This document shows positions 1 to 7,625 of a stretch of DNA of 36,694 nucleotides, one piece after another. Below the pieces are notes generated by a model. It saw only the letters and a list, made by a program, of their open reading frames with translations, ran no database searches and had not been told where the DNA came from. Position 1 is the first letter of the stretch. Every line of letters starts with the position of its first letter. This DNA comes from Pseudomonas edaphica (lineage in GTDB: Bacteria > Pseudomonadota > Gammaproteobacteria > Pseudomonadales > Pseudomonadaceae), in the NCBI RefSeq assembly GCF_005863185.1, contig NZ_VBVZ01000004.1, forward strand, positions 1 to 36,694. Direction: 5' to 3'. A program made the position numbers and the translations under genes.

Positions 1-9
1 GGCCACCAC

Positions 10-26
10 CGCACCCATCTGGTGCG
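10..26. promoter_or_regulatory. Inverted repeat, candidate activator site upstream of the permease
   Basis: Six-base arms CGCACC and GGTGCG are separated by five bases. The repeat lies about 75 bases upstream of a candidate -24/-12 promoter, a distance usual for enhancer-binding-protein sites. That it binds an activator is inference from position and symmetry only. Confidence 0.3.
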
Positions 27-100
27 ACGTCGAAAAAATTCAAACGCCAAACCGTCCCCATGGCGACAGTTCGGCGCCTTTACGACATGAGTTCGCGCAA

Positions 101-116
101 TGGCATGGCCGCTGCA
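101..116 (+). promoter_or_regulatory. Candidate sigma-54 (-24/-12) promoter of the permease gene
   Basis: TGGCATG, four bases, then CTGCA gives the GG-N10-GC spacing that defines RpoN promoters. Transcription would start near 127, leaving a short leader with an AGGGAG ribosome site (144-149) before the ATG at 159. As I recall, ethanolamine uptake in P. aeruginosa is RpoN-dependent through the activator EatR, which fits the permease call. No EatR gene lies in the window. Confidence 0.45.
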
Positions 117-158
117 ACACCCAGTAATCATTCCAACCCGTTCAGGGAGCGCCACACG

Positions 159-1523
159 ATGAACACACAACTCAAACCCACCTTGGGCACCCTGCATTTA
201 TGGGGCATTGCCGTCGGGCTGGTGATTTCCGGCGAATACTTTGGCTGGAGCTATGGCTGGGGCGTGGCCGGCACGCTGGGCTTTTTGGTGACCTCGTTGA
301 TGGTCGCCGCCATGTACACCTGCTTTATATTCAGTTTCACCGAACTGACCACCGCGATTCCTCACGCGGGCGGGCCGTTCGCCTACAGCCGTCGCGCCTT
401 TGGCGAGAAAGGCGGTTTGATCGCGGGCCTGGCGACCTTGATCGAATTTGTCTTCGCACCACCCGCGATTGCCTTGGCCATCGGCGCTTACCTGAACGTG
501 CAGTTCCCGGCACTCGATCCGAAACACGCGGCTGTGGGGGCCTACATCGTGTTCATGGGCCTGAATATCCTGGGGGTGAAGCTCGCCGCGACCTTTGAAC
601 TGGTGGTGTGCGTGCTCGCCGTCGCTGAATTGCTGGTGTTCATGGGCGTGGTCGCGCCGGCGTTCAGCTTCAGCAACTTTGCCCTGAACGGCTGGGCGGG
701 TTCCGACACCTTTGGCGCACCGGCCATTGCCGGGATGTTTGCGGCCATTCCTTTCGCCATCTGGTTCTTCCTCGCCATCGAGGGCGCAGCCATGGCAGCT
801 GAAGAGGCGAAAGATCCCAAGCGCACTATTCCAAAAGCCTACATCAGCGGCATCCTGACCTTGGTGATCCTGGCCATGGGCGTGATGTTCTTCGCCGGTG
901 GCGTGGGCGACTGGCGCACCCTGTCGAACATCAACGACCCGCTGCCGCAGGCGATGAAAAGTGTGGTGGGCACCGGCTCTGGCTGGCTGCACATGCTGGT
1001 GTGGATTGGTCTGTTTGGCTTGGTGGCAAGCTTTCACGGCATCATCCTCGGCTATTCGCGGCAGTTCTTTGCCCTGGCCCGTGCTGGTTACTTGCCGCCG
1101 TTCCTGGCCAAACTGTCGCGTTTTCAGACACCGCACCGGGCCATTATCGCCGGCGGTGTGGTCGGTATCGCCGCGATCTACAGCGACGGCCTGATCAACC
1201 TGGGTGGCATGACGCTGACCGCAGCGATGATCACCATGGCGGTGTTCGGCGCCATTGTGATGTACATCATGAGCATGCTCAGCCTGTTCAAGCTGCGTAA
1301 GACCGAACCGCTGCTGGAACGCACCTTCCGCGCACCGGGCTATCCGATCGTGCCGGCTATTGCGCTGGTATTGGCGCTGGTGTGCCTGGTGGCCATGGCC
1401 TGGTTCAATGCGCTGATCGGCTTGATATTCCTGGGCTTTATGCTGGCGGGGTTCATCTACTTCCAGCTGACCGCCCAAGACCGTGCCGACGCACCGGCTG
1501 ATGCGATGTTGACCGGGCGCTAA
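159..1523 (+). CDS. eat: Ethanolamine permease-like APC-family transporter
   Basis: Predicted inner-membrane transporter of the amino acid/polyamine/organocation superfamily, about 454 residues with roughly twelve hydrophobic segments. The N-terminal segment has the WGIAVGLVISGEYFGWSYGW stretch typical of ethanolamine permeases, followed by a PHAGGPFAYSRRAFG motif after TM2 and an IEGAAMAAEEAKDP motif near residue 215, both usual in this family. I chose the ATG at 159 because AGGGAG lies nine bases upstream; the frame extends back to 60 but that part is hydrophilic and unlike the family. No eutBC lyase genes follow, so the transporter would act with enzymes encoded elsewhere. The substrate is inferred from family resemblance; another amine or amino acid is possible. 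Confidence 0.8.
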   Translation: MNTQLKPTLGTLHLWGIAVGLVISGEYFGWSYGWGVAGTLGFLVTSLMVAAMYTCFIFSFTELTTAIPHAGGPFAYSRRAFGEKGGLIAGLATLIEFVFAPPAIALAIGAYLNVQFPALDPKHAAVGAYIVFMGLNILGVKLAATFELVVCVLAVAELLVFMGVVAPAFSFSNFALNGWAGSDTFGAPAIAGMFAAIPFAIWFFLAIEGAAMAAEEAKDPKRTIPKAYISGILTLVILAMGVMFFAGGVGDWRTLSNINDPLPQAMKSVVGTGSGWLHMLVWIGLFGLVASFHGIILGYSRQFFALARAGYLPPFLAKLSRFQTPHRAIIAGGVVGIAAIYSDGLINLGGMTLTAAMITMAVFGAIVMYIMSMLSLFKLRKTEPLLERTFRAPGYPIVPAIALVLALVCLVAMAWFNALIGLIFLGFMLAGFIYFQLTAQDRADAPADAMLTGR

Positions 1524-1634
1524 GGTTAACGAGGCGGAACAGGCCTACAATGAACTACTCAGAACGCCTGTTACTCAAAGCCGTTATTAGCGTGGGAACA
1601 TCCTCCGACGCTGGTCCGCCTCAAGGAGAGCCTT

Positions 1635-1802
1635 ATGCCGTGGTATGCGTGGTTGATTTTAGTGGTAGCGATCGGGTCGATCGTCGGTGGGCTGCTGATG
1701 CTGCGTGACAGCGCCAACAAGGTGGAACTCACCGACGAACAACGCAAACGCGTGGTCGAGCGCAACGCCCAGGCGGACGCCAAGGATGCGCAGGACCGCT
1801 GA
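1635..1802 (+). CDS. DUF2897-family small membrane protein
   Basis: A 55-residue protein starting MPWYAWLILVVAIGSIVGG, one N-terminal transmembrane helix followed by a charged tail rich in Asp, Lys, Arg and Gln. It matches the small DUF2897 proteins common in Pseudomonas, whose function I do not know. A strong AAGGAGAG ribosome site lies six bases before the ATG, which supports it as a real gene. It ends six bases before the convergent DUF1989 gene. The inner-membrane location with the tail in the cytoplasm is inferred from the hydrophobicity pattern. Confidence 0.75.
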   Translation: MPWYAWLILVVAIGSIVGGLLMLRDSANKVELTDEQRKRVVERNAQADAKDAQDR

Positions 1803-1808
1803 AGCAGG

Positions 1809-2657
1809 TTATTCCCAGGCTGCCTTGGCAATATGCAAGCCGTGCTGCCCCTTGTAGGCAGCACGCTCAGGCTGGCTCCAGCCGTTGAGCAACTCCTCCT
1901 CCAAGCGATAGATCTCTACGCCCAGCGGGCGGCACACGGTCAATGGGTCTTGCGCGTCCGGCCCCCACATCGGTAGCGACAAGTCCCCGCCCGGGCACGT
2001 CGACAATGCGCAGAGCAAATCAATCTCGGCAAAAAACTCCAGGTAATCGCCCTTCTGCGCCGGGCAGGCTTTCATGAAGTACATGTCGTCATGATTAAGG
2101 CCGGTGCACTGGAAAATATTCAGCACATCGTGCACGTCAAATTCGGTCAGGCCATGGGGCAGCACGGCGCGGGTCAAGTTGGAATGGCAATGGTGGTGGA
2201 AGTCTTCGCCGGTGAGCATGCGGTTCACATACGGGTCACAGCGAGTGCCGAGCAAATCGTGCAGGCGCCCACCGTGTTCATCGATGCCGTAGCCCGCCAG
2301 GCTGTCATCAGTGATGGTCACCAAGGGGCGCAGAAACGGCAGGTTCGACCATAGCCGGTCATGGGTACTGACATGGGCGCCCTGCAACTGCCGCGTGCGT
2401 GCCGCCCATAGGCGTTCGCGCGGGTCATTGGCGTTCCACACATTGAAATCGCCGACCTGTGGCCCTACCGGCGTTGTCACGCGAAACACATGCCCGGCCG
2501 GCACTTTCCACGCCCTGCCCGTGCGAATCGGCACTTCAAACTGCTCGATCAATGTGCGTTTACCCGCCTGGTCGCGAATACGTGCGTAGAAGGCCGTGTC
2601 CACTTGCAGCGCCGAGCCTTTGCTGACCTGATAGGCAGCCGGATAATCTTTGTACAT
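1809..2657 (-). CDS. DUF1989 (urea carboxylase-associated family) protein
   Basis: A 282-residue protein of the DUF1989 family, known from paired proteins beside urea or guanidine carboxylases, some of which act on carboxyguanidine. Visible family segments are GDFNVWNANDPRERLW (about residues 70-85), GRLHDLLGTRCDPY, the His-rich HHHCHSN (about 154-160), and FQCTGLN..DMYF, with late Cys residues in LCALSTCPGGD. These Cys and His residues look suited to metal binding or catalysis. The ATG at 2657 has GGAGG nine bases upstream. The GntR gene ends 15 bases before it, so the two probably form an operon. No carboxylase gene is nearby, so the substrate is unknown; a small nitrogen compound is a guess from the family and the adjacent permease. 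Confidence 0.8.
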   Translation of the reverse strand: MYKDYPAAYQVSKGSALQVDTAFYARIRDQAGKRTLIEQFEVPIRTGRAWKVPAGHVFRVTTPVGPQVGDFNVWNANDPRERLWAARTRQLQGAHVSTHDRLWSNLPFLRPLVTITDDSLAGYGIDEHGGRLHDLLGTRCDPYVNRMLTGEDFHHHCHSNLTRAVLPHGLTEFDVHDVLNIFQCTGLNHDDMYFMKACPAQKGDYLEFFAEIDLLCALSTCPGGDLSLPMWGPDAQDPLTVCRPLGVEIYRLEEELLNGWSQPERAAYKGQHGLHIAKAAWE

Positions 2658-2672
2658 GGGTGCAATCCTCCA

Positions 2673-3320
2673 TCAAGGGTAATCAAACAGCGCCAGGGAC
2701 AGCTGTTCAGAATCGTGCAGATAGAGGCTCATCGCCTCCTGCGCAGCTGGTTTATTGCCCTGCGCCAGCAAGGTGTAGATCTCACGATCACGCTCCAGCC
2801 AGGGCGACTGAAAACGTTGTTCATCGGGCGCTGCACAAAACACCAGGCGCAACTGAGCAATCACTTGGGCGAAAAACTCATCGAATAAAGGGCTGCGCAT
2901 CAACCCGACAACGTGCTGGTGGAACACCAGGCTATGAGTGGCAACGGCGCGCCAATCTTCGCGCTCTCGCGCCAGCGTGGTGGCGTCGATGGCATTTTGC
3001 ATACGCACGTCGTGGTCGCCCGTCAGCGTGCCACTCTGGGCGATGGCCTGCAGCTCAAGGGTACGGCGGACCACAAACAGGTCACGCACGTCGTCGCGCG
3101 CCACACGCCGGACCATCACGCCCTTGTTGCGCACATAACGGGTGAGCCCCTCCTGCCCCAAACGGTGTAACGCTTCGCGAATGGTATTGCGCGAGGCGTT
3201 GTAGCGCTTGACCAGGTCCACTTCGACCAGCGCTACACCTGGCAGCAGCCGCCCACCCATGATGTCGGCGCGCAGTTCAAGGGCAATCTGATCGGCTAGA
3301 GACAAGCTGAGCGTCATCAT
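2673..3320 (-). CDS. GntR-family transcriptional regulator with FCD domain
   Basis: A 215-residue FadR-subfamily regulator. The N-terminal winged helix-turn-helix covers about residues 4-70 (ADIMGGRLLPG, then SRNTIREALHRLGQEGL as the recognition region), and the C-terminal all-helical FCD domain about 80-205 carries spaced His residues (HSLVFHQHVVG) that usually bind a metal and the ligand. The frame extends to 3350, but the ATG at 3320 has GAGG seven bases upstream and gives the usual length. It lies just upstream of the DUF1989 gene on the same strand and probably controls it, and perhaps the permease. A palindrome lies directly before its start, consistent with autoregulation. The ligand is unknown. 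Confidence 0.85.
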   Translation of the reverse strand: MMTLSLSLADQIALELRADIMGGRLLPGVALVEVDLVKRYNASRNTIREALHRLGQEGLTRYVRNKGVMVRRVARDDVRDLFVVRRTLELQAIAQSGTLTGDHDVRMQNAIDATTLAREREDWRAVATHSLVFHQHVVGLMRSPLFDEFFAQVIAQLRLVFCAAPDEQRFQSPWLERDREIYTLLAQGNKPAAQEAMSLYLHDSEQLSLALFDYP

Positions 3321-3329
3321 GGCACCTCG

Positions 3330-3342
3330 ATTGTTGAACAAT
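3330..3342. promoter_or_regulatory. Palindromic operator candidate for the GntR regulator
   Basis: ATTGTTGAACAAT is a perfect palindrome around one central base, ten bases upstream of the GntR start codon. Its GT...AC core resembles the general pattern of FadR-subfamily operators. Binding is inferred from position and symmetry. Confidence 0.4.
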
Positions 3343-3450
3343 TCATGCAACGGATGTAATCACTTTTCATGCCAAGCCCGCTGAATACTGTCTCTATGGG
3401 TAAACAGGTTCGACTCCGCTAAAATGCGCACTCGTTCTCGAGGCCGTCCT

Positions 3451-4029
3451 ATGCGTTATTCAACAGACCACAAAGCCCAGACTCACCAACGCATCATCAA
3501 GGAAGCCTCCGTACGATTTCGCCGCGATGGTATTGGCGCCACCGGCCTGCAGCCCTTGATGAAAGCGTTAAACCTGACACACGGCGGGTTCTACGCGCAT
3601 TTCAAGTCCAAGGATGAACTGGTGGACAAAGCTCTTCTGGCCGCCGCCGCAGAGCTGGATGCCCATTGCGCAATGTTGTTCAGCCAGAAACGGCCGCTGG
3701 ATGCGTTCATCGACAGCTACCTTTCGCAATGGCACCAGACCTCGCCGGGTGAAGGCTGCCCGCTGCCCACGATGTCGTCGGAGCTGGGCCTGCGAGGGCA
3801 GCATAGTCCGGTAACGGATGCGGTACTTGAAGCCAGGTTGACGCAGATCGACTCAGCATTGGAGCACCCAAAGGGGGAACACGAGAGCCTGGTACTGATG
3901 TCGACATTGGTGGGCGCATTGGTGTTGGCCAGAAGCGTCGAAAACCCGGAACTGGCAGCCCATATCATGGAAGTGGTACGCGGGTGTTTGAAAGAACAGG
4001 TCTCGGACAAACAGAAGGCCGGTCAATGA
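3451..4029 (+). CDS. TetR/AcrR-family transcriptional regulator
   Basis: A 192-residue TetR-type repressor. The N-terminal helix-turn-helix (about residues 10-55) includes HQRIIKEASVRFRRDGIGATGLQPLMKALNLTHGGFYAHFKSKDELV, whose GGFYAHF..K is the family signature. The C-terminal ligand domain holds a SPGEGCPLPTMSSELG segment seen in a subset that often senses drugs or aromatic compounds. The frame reaches back to 3424, but the ATG at 3451 has GAGG seven bases upstream and begins MRYSTDHKAQ as family members do. It is divergent from the GntR gene and has no efflux or oxidoreductase partner next to it, so its target is not visible. The stop codon lies inside the loop of its own terminator hairpin. 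Confidence 0.85.
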   Translation: MRYSTDHKAQTHQRIIKEASVRFRRDGIGATGLQPLMKALNLTHGGFYAHFKSKDELVDKALLAAAAELDAHCAMLFSQKRPLDAFIDSYLSQWHQTSPGEGCPLPTMSSELGLRGQHSPVTDAVLEARLTQIDSALEHPKGEHESLVLMSTLVGALVLARSVENPELAAHIMEVVRGCLKEQVSDKQKAGQ

Positions 4030-4039
4030 CCGGCCTCTT
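4016..4039. terminator. Bidirectional terminator hairpin between tetR and comEA-like genes
   Basis: A perfect nine-base stem, AGGCCGGTC against GACCGGCCT with loop AAT, begins inside the last tetR codons so that the stop codon straddles loop and stem. It lies between convergent genes. The minus strand has a TTCTGTTT stretch after the stem, so it probably serves both directions. Confidence 0.65.
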
Positions 4040-4056
4040 GCCCAGGATTTACACCC

Positions 4057-4389
4057 TTAGTTGATTGCCAGCCTGTCGCGGTTTTTCTCCAGCAACGCCT
4101 TACCGATGCCTTTGACTTCCAGCAACTCGTCTACCGCCGTGAAAGGCCCGTTGCTGTCGCGATAGGCGATGATCGCCTTGGCCTTGGCGGCGCCAATACC
4201 GAACAGGTCGCGGCGCAGGACTTCAGCGTCGGCGGTGTTGAGATTGACCTTGGTGGATTGCTCGACGTTAGCCATCTGGGCCGTGATAGGCGCCGGGGCT
4301 TCGGGTTTGATGGAGGGGGCTGCGGTGGTTGCTACGGAGAGGCTGGTGAGGACGGCAAAGATCAGGGAAGAGATATAGGCGTTTTGCAT
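4057..4389 (-). CDS. ComEA-like helix-hairpin-helix protein, exported
   Basis: A 110-residue protein with an N-terminal signal peptide (MQNAYISSLIFAVLTSLSVA, then ATTAAP), a short Pro/Ala linker, and a C-terminal ComEA-type helix-hairpin-helix pair at about residues 47-107. Key motifs are VNLNTADAEVLRRDL, FGIGAAKAKAIIAYR and VKGIGKALLE, whose GIG turns bind the DNA backbone in this family. It is probably a periplasmic DNA-binding protein, possibly involved in DNA uptake. The ATG at 4389 has GGAG eight bases upstream; the frame also allows a GTG nine bases earlier. As I recall, a ComEA-like gene lies downstream of wbpM in P. aeruginosa too, so this is conserved locus context. Confidence 0.85.
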   Translation of the reverse strand: MQNAYISSLIFAVLTSLSVATTAAPSIKPEAPAPITAQMANVEQSTKVNLNTADAEVLRRDLFGIGAAKAKAIIAYRDSNGPFTAVDELLEVKGIGKALLEKNRDRLAIN

Positions 4390-4416
4390 TGGTGACACTC
4401 CATGACATCGGTAGAA

Positions 4417-4445
4417 GAAAAGCAGCTTTCCAAAAGCTGCTTTTC
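4417..4445 (-). terminator. Terminator hairpin after wbpM
   Basis: A perfect 13-base stem closes on a three-base loop: GAAAAGCAGCTTT at 4417-4429 pairs with AAAGCTGCTTTTC at 4433-4445. It lies between the wbpM stop (4501) and the comEA-like start (4389). T runs flank both sides, as expected for a factor-independent terminator. It would separate comEA-like transcription from wbpM. Confidence 0.7.
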
Positions 4446-4500
4446 TAACTTAGGCGATGTGGGGAGAGAGTCAAAAACGGGTGAGTAACAGGGTGTTAAC

Positions 4501-6495
4501 TCACGGCTCCAAACGGCGCTGCTGGTAGATCCAATCGACGATTTCGCCGTCGGGCGAGTAGCCACTGACGGTCTCGCGCAGGATCTGACGCACACGGGTG
4601 TAGTCGTCCTCACTCACCGCGCCGAGCAATTCGCTCAGTTTGCTTTTGAGTACGTCCCACGCCAAGTGATCCTCGTTGGCGCTCATAATCATCGGGTGCT
4701 GGGTAGCGACGACGTTGTTGCCGATCAGCAACTCCTCGTAAAGCTTTTCGCCTGGCCGCAATCCGGTGAACTCAATCGCGATATCCCCGAGAGGGTTTTT
4801 ATCCGTGCGTACACTCAGCCCGGATAAATGAATCATCTTTTCCGCAAGCTCTACAATTTTTACGGGCTCACCCATGTCCAGAACGAACACGTCCCCCCCC
4901 TGCCCCATGGAACCGGCCTGGATCACCAGTTGGGCCGCTTCGGGGATGGTCATGAAATAACGCGTAATTTTTGGGTGTGTGACGGTCAATGGACCGCCTG
5001 CCTTGATCTGCCGGTGAAAAAGCGGAATCACTGAGCCGGAAGAACCCAGTACATTGCCGAACCTGACCATCGTGAAGCGCGTTTTGTTTACGCGGGCCAC
5101 GCCAGACTTGTCGCCAAACATCACCGGCGCTTTTTCAACGCTGAGGGCTTGGAGGGCTAATTCTGCAAGGCGCTTGGTACTCCCCATCACATTAGTGGGG
5201 CGAACAGCCTTGTCGGTGGAAATCAGCACAAAGTTCACCACACCGGCCTTCAAGGCTGCCTGGGCGGTATTCAAAGTACCAATGATGTTATTCAAGACAC
5301 CTTCGGCAATGTTGTGTTCGACAATCGGCACATGTTTGTACGCAGCCGCATGATAAACCGTGTCGACGTGCCAGCTCTTCATAACATCAAGTAATTTATT
5401 CTCGTCGCGTACCGAACCCAGAATAGGCAATAACTTAATGGGCATTGACTCATGCGCAACGCGGTGTTCAAGTTCGGACAGGATACTGTAGAGGTTAAAT
5501 TCGCTGTGTTCGAACAAGAGTAAGGTCTTGGGTTTCTGCGTCAGAATCTGCCGGCATAGCTCAGACCCGATCGACCCCCCTGCTCCCGTGACCAAGACCG
5601 ACTGGCCAACGATACAACGTGCAAGCAGGTCTTCCTGGGCTGGCACTGCATCACGCCCCAGCAAGTCGGCAATATCGACTTCCTGAATATCGTCGACCTT
5701 GACGCGGCCACTGGCCAGGTCCATAAAATCCGGAACACTGCGCACATGCAGCGGAAAACGCTCCAAGTTCGAGAGAATCTCACGCCTGCGCCCGCGGCCC
5801 GCCGAAGGCACTGCGAGCAATATCTGCTGAGCGCCTGTTGTGTCGATCATCTGCTGAATATGCTTGGGCTTGAACACCTGCAGCCCAGAGATGACACGAC
5901 CTGCGATACTCCCGTCGTCATCGATAAAGGCGACCGGCCGCATGACACGCCCCATGCGCAACGCAGCAACCAATTGATTACCCGCCGAGCCGGCTCCGTA
6001 AATGGCAACTTTCGTCAAGCCATCATCACGATTGGTAAAGGGAACATGCTGTGCTGCAGAGAACCAATCCCCCATGAAGTACTGGCGCATCGCTAGTCTC
6101 AACCCGCCTACGGTAACCAGGCACAACCACCAATAATTGAAAATAACCGAGCGTGGAACAACGTATTGATGGTTGCTGTAAAGATAGACAGCCAAGCCAA
6201 GAATAAGTGAAGAAAGGCTCACCGCCTTGATAATAGTAATAAGTGCATCGTTACCAAAGTAACGCATGACGGCGCGGTACATGCCAAAGCGAACAAACAG
6301 GGGAATGGCAATAACCGGAGCGCTCACGAACAGCCATAAGTATCGCTGGATCGGTTGTTCCATCTCGGCAATTCCAAGCCGTACGACGAAGGCCAACCAT
6401 AATGAAATCCACACCAGTACAATATCGACAAGCACCTGAAGAATGCGCTTGTGGCGGCGCGGCAGATTTAATAAAAAAACTCTCATCTTATCCAT
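4501..6495 (-). CDS. wbpM: UDP-GlcNAc 4,6-dehydratase, membrane-bound (WbpM)
   Basis: Converts UDP-GlcNAc to UDP-4-keto-6-deoxy-GlcNAc, the precursor of QuiNAc and FucNAc, at the cytoplasmic face of the inner membrane. The 664-residue length matches WbpM. Four N-terminal transmembrane helices (to about residue 135) precede a CoA-binding-like Rossmann domain (YGAGSAGNQL near 166) and the catalytic SDR domain (VTGAGGSIGSELCRQ near 302). The catalytic site has the WbpM-type Met-Lys pair, M437 and K441 in NVMGSTK, in place of Tyr-Lys. I chose the ATG at 6495, which follows a GGAGAGGGG run; a GTG lies 15 bases earlier and another ATG nine bases later. It is transcribed away from the rest of the locus. 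In Pseudomonas it marks one end of the O-antigen cluster. Confidence 0.93.
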   Translation of the reverse strand: MDKMRVFLLNLPRRHKRILQVLVDIVLVWISLWLAFVVRLGIAEMEQPIQRYLWLFVSAPVIAIPLFVRFGMYRAVMRYFGNDALITIIKAVSLSSLILGLAVYLYSNHQYVVPRSVIFNYWWLCLVTVGGLRLAMRQYFMGDWFSAAQHVPFTNRDDGLTKVAIYGAGSAGNQLVAALRMGRVMRPVAFIDDDGSIAGRVISGLQVFKPKHIQQMIDTTGAQQILLAVPSAGRGRRREILSNLERFPLHVRSVPDFMDLASGRVKVDDIQEVDIADLLGRDAVPAQEDLLARCIVGQSVLVTGAGGSIGSELCRQILTQKPKTLLLFEHSEFNLYSILSELEHRVAHESMPIKLLPILGSVRDENKLLDVMKSWHVDTVYHAAAYKHVPIVEHNIAEGVLNNIIGTLNTAQAALKAGVVNFVLISTDKAVRPTNVMGSTKRLAELALQALSVEKAPVMFGDKSGVARVNKTRFTMVRFGNVLGSSGSVIPLFHRQIKAGGPLTVTHPKITRYFMTIPEAAQLVIQAGSMGQGGDVFVLDMGEPVKIVELAEKMIHLSGLSVRTDKNPLGDIAIEFTGLRPGEKLYEELLIGNNVVATQHPMIMSANEDHLAWDVLKSKLSELLGAVSEDDYTRVRQILRETVSGYSPDGEIVDWIYQQRRLEP

Positions 6496-6617
6496 GCCCC
6501 TCTCCAACACTTTTCCACGCTCCTAGAATCAAAACCCTGCCCGCGAATAGACGAAAATAGCGATCCACAATGAATAACCCGCACTGAACAAAAATCGTAC
6601 AGACGTGGCAACTGCAT
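6483..6617 (-). CDS. Possible 44-residue upstream ORF overlapping the wbpM start
   Basis: An ATG at 6617 follows a strong AAAGGAG ribosome site with six-base spacing. The frame (MQLPRLYDFCSVRVIHC...) runs 44 codons and stops at 6483, twelve bases inside wbpM in a different frame. It could be a leader whose translation is coupled to wbpM, or a relic of a displaced gene. The protein is Cys-rich, uses rare codons (CTA, ATA, AGG, AGA) and resembles nothing I recognise, so it may be chance. Confidence 0.25.
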   Translation of the reverse strand: MQLPRLYDFCSVRVIHCGSLFSSIRGQGFDSRSVEKCWRGAWIR

Positions 6618-6664
6618 GAAAATCTCCTTTCAGAAAAATCGCACTCCTTTGACGACCTTTCCTT

Positions 6665-6707
6665 GGGTTAATAACCCCTATTCTGTACAGAAAATACCAC
6701 GGTGGTA
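6665..6707. promoter_or_regulatory. Three consecutive perfect palindromes upstream of wbpM
   Basis: GGGTTAATAACCC (6665-6677), TTCTGTACAGAA (6681-6692) and TACCACGGTGGTA (6695-6707) follow one another with gaps of three and two bases. Each is perfectly symmetric, two of them around a single central base, and their sequences differ. They lie 170 to 212 bases upstream of wbpM and look like adjoining operators for different regulators. No cognate regulator can be named from the sequence. Confidence 0.45.
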
Positions 6708-6758
6708 CTCGACACCTACAGTAAACACCATAGATGGGATGATACCCTTGTTGTGTCG

Positions 6759-6778
6759 GAAATCCTTTGAAATCCTTT
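6759..6778. repeat. Ten-base tandem direct repeat
   Basis: GAAATCCTTT occurs twice with no gap, in the wbpM-wecB spacer just beyond the palindrome group. It may be a slippage product or a repeated regulator half-site. No function is visible. Confidence 0.5.
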
Positions 6779-7081
6779 CTCAGCCCCAAAAAAAACCAGG
6801 ACGGGTAGGCACTGACCCCTACGAAACCGCGGGGTTCGAGCGCTCACGAACAAAAAATGGCGAACACCTGACAAGCTGCTAGGCTTGGCCCGAGACGTTG
6901 AGTTGCAGCCGTATCATTAGCTAGCACAGCAACAGTATCGTATAGCAAAATGTAACAAAAATGGTCACCCTTAAAACAATACGAGAGAGGCTGATGCCAC
7001 CGTCGATGTTCATTAATGGTATAGCTGGACTCTAAGTCCCTTAATCTAGAACGTCTCGCGAATGCCCTTTTAGAGCCAGTC

Positions 7082-7109
7082 GAACAGCTGTTCCATTCCA
7101 ATCTTGGAA
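7082..7109. promoter_or_regulatory. Paired palindromes in the wbpM-wecB spacer
   Basis: GAACAGCTGTTC (7082-7093) is a perfect 12-base palindrome. Two bases later TTCCAATCTTGGAA (7096-7109) has perfect six-base arms around TC. The pair resembles the 6665-6707 group in style but not in sequence. A regulatory role is inferred. Confidence 0.4.
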
Positions 7110-7157
7110 AAAACACGCCTAAAGAGGCTATACTCCGCAACGCGTTCACCTGCGCCG

Positions 7158-7178
7158 CTACAGCGGAAAGCGCTGTAG
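7158..7178. other. Hairpin with eight-base stem in the wecB upstream region
   Basis: CTACAGCG and CGCTGTAG are separated by GAAAG. No T run follows on either strand, so it is unlikely to be a plain terminator. It could be a leader-RNA element or a protein-binding site. Confidence 0.4.
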
Positions 7179-7625
7179 GAAAAATCTGTAAGCATCCGCC
7201 GCGACAAAATAATGACCGGATCACCCGCACTTGACGGTTGACTTTAATCATAGAGATGCTAATCCGCGATCATGTTTTAACGAAACTAACCAGCCCCAAT
7301 GCAAGCCAATTTTTGCCTTGGAGCCGAATGGGAGGGATACTTTAGAGTATGCGCACTACTTGCTGAGTGATCATCGCAGGTGTACATACGCACTGCCAAA
7401 CGGGACGAAAGGAGGACGCCCGAGAATTTTCACTAGACCCAGGCAAATGGCTTGGAATTCGCACGAACCTCAACTCACGGGCCTGCAACTGCCTGCGAGT
7501 GGAATTCCAAAAAATAACGCATGCACAACTATCAGATGTCATGTTTCCACTATCTGATTGTGCTGTCCCGCGGCCCTGCGCCCTGGCATAGCGTGTGCAA
7601 AAACGTATCACAACTGACGGCACCC

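Noticed and set aside
198-1478. Long antisense frame opposite the permease gene
   Set aside because: His/Gln-rich shadow translation without any motif; the permease frame is well supported.
6844-7557. Frames of about 100-135 codons in the wbpM-wecB spacer
   Set aside because: No recognisable family, no good ribosome site and mixed composition; treated as non-coding.
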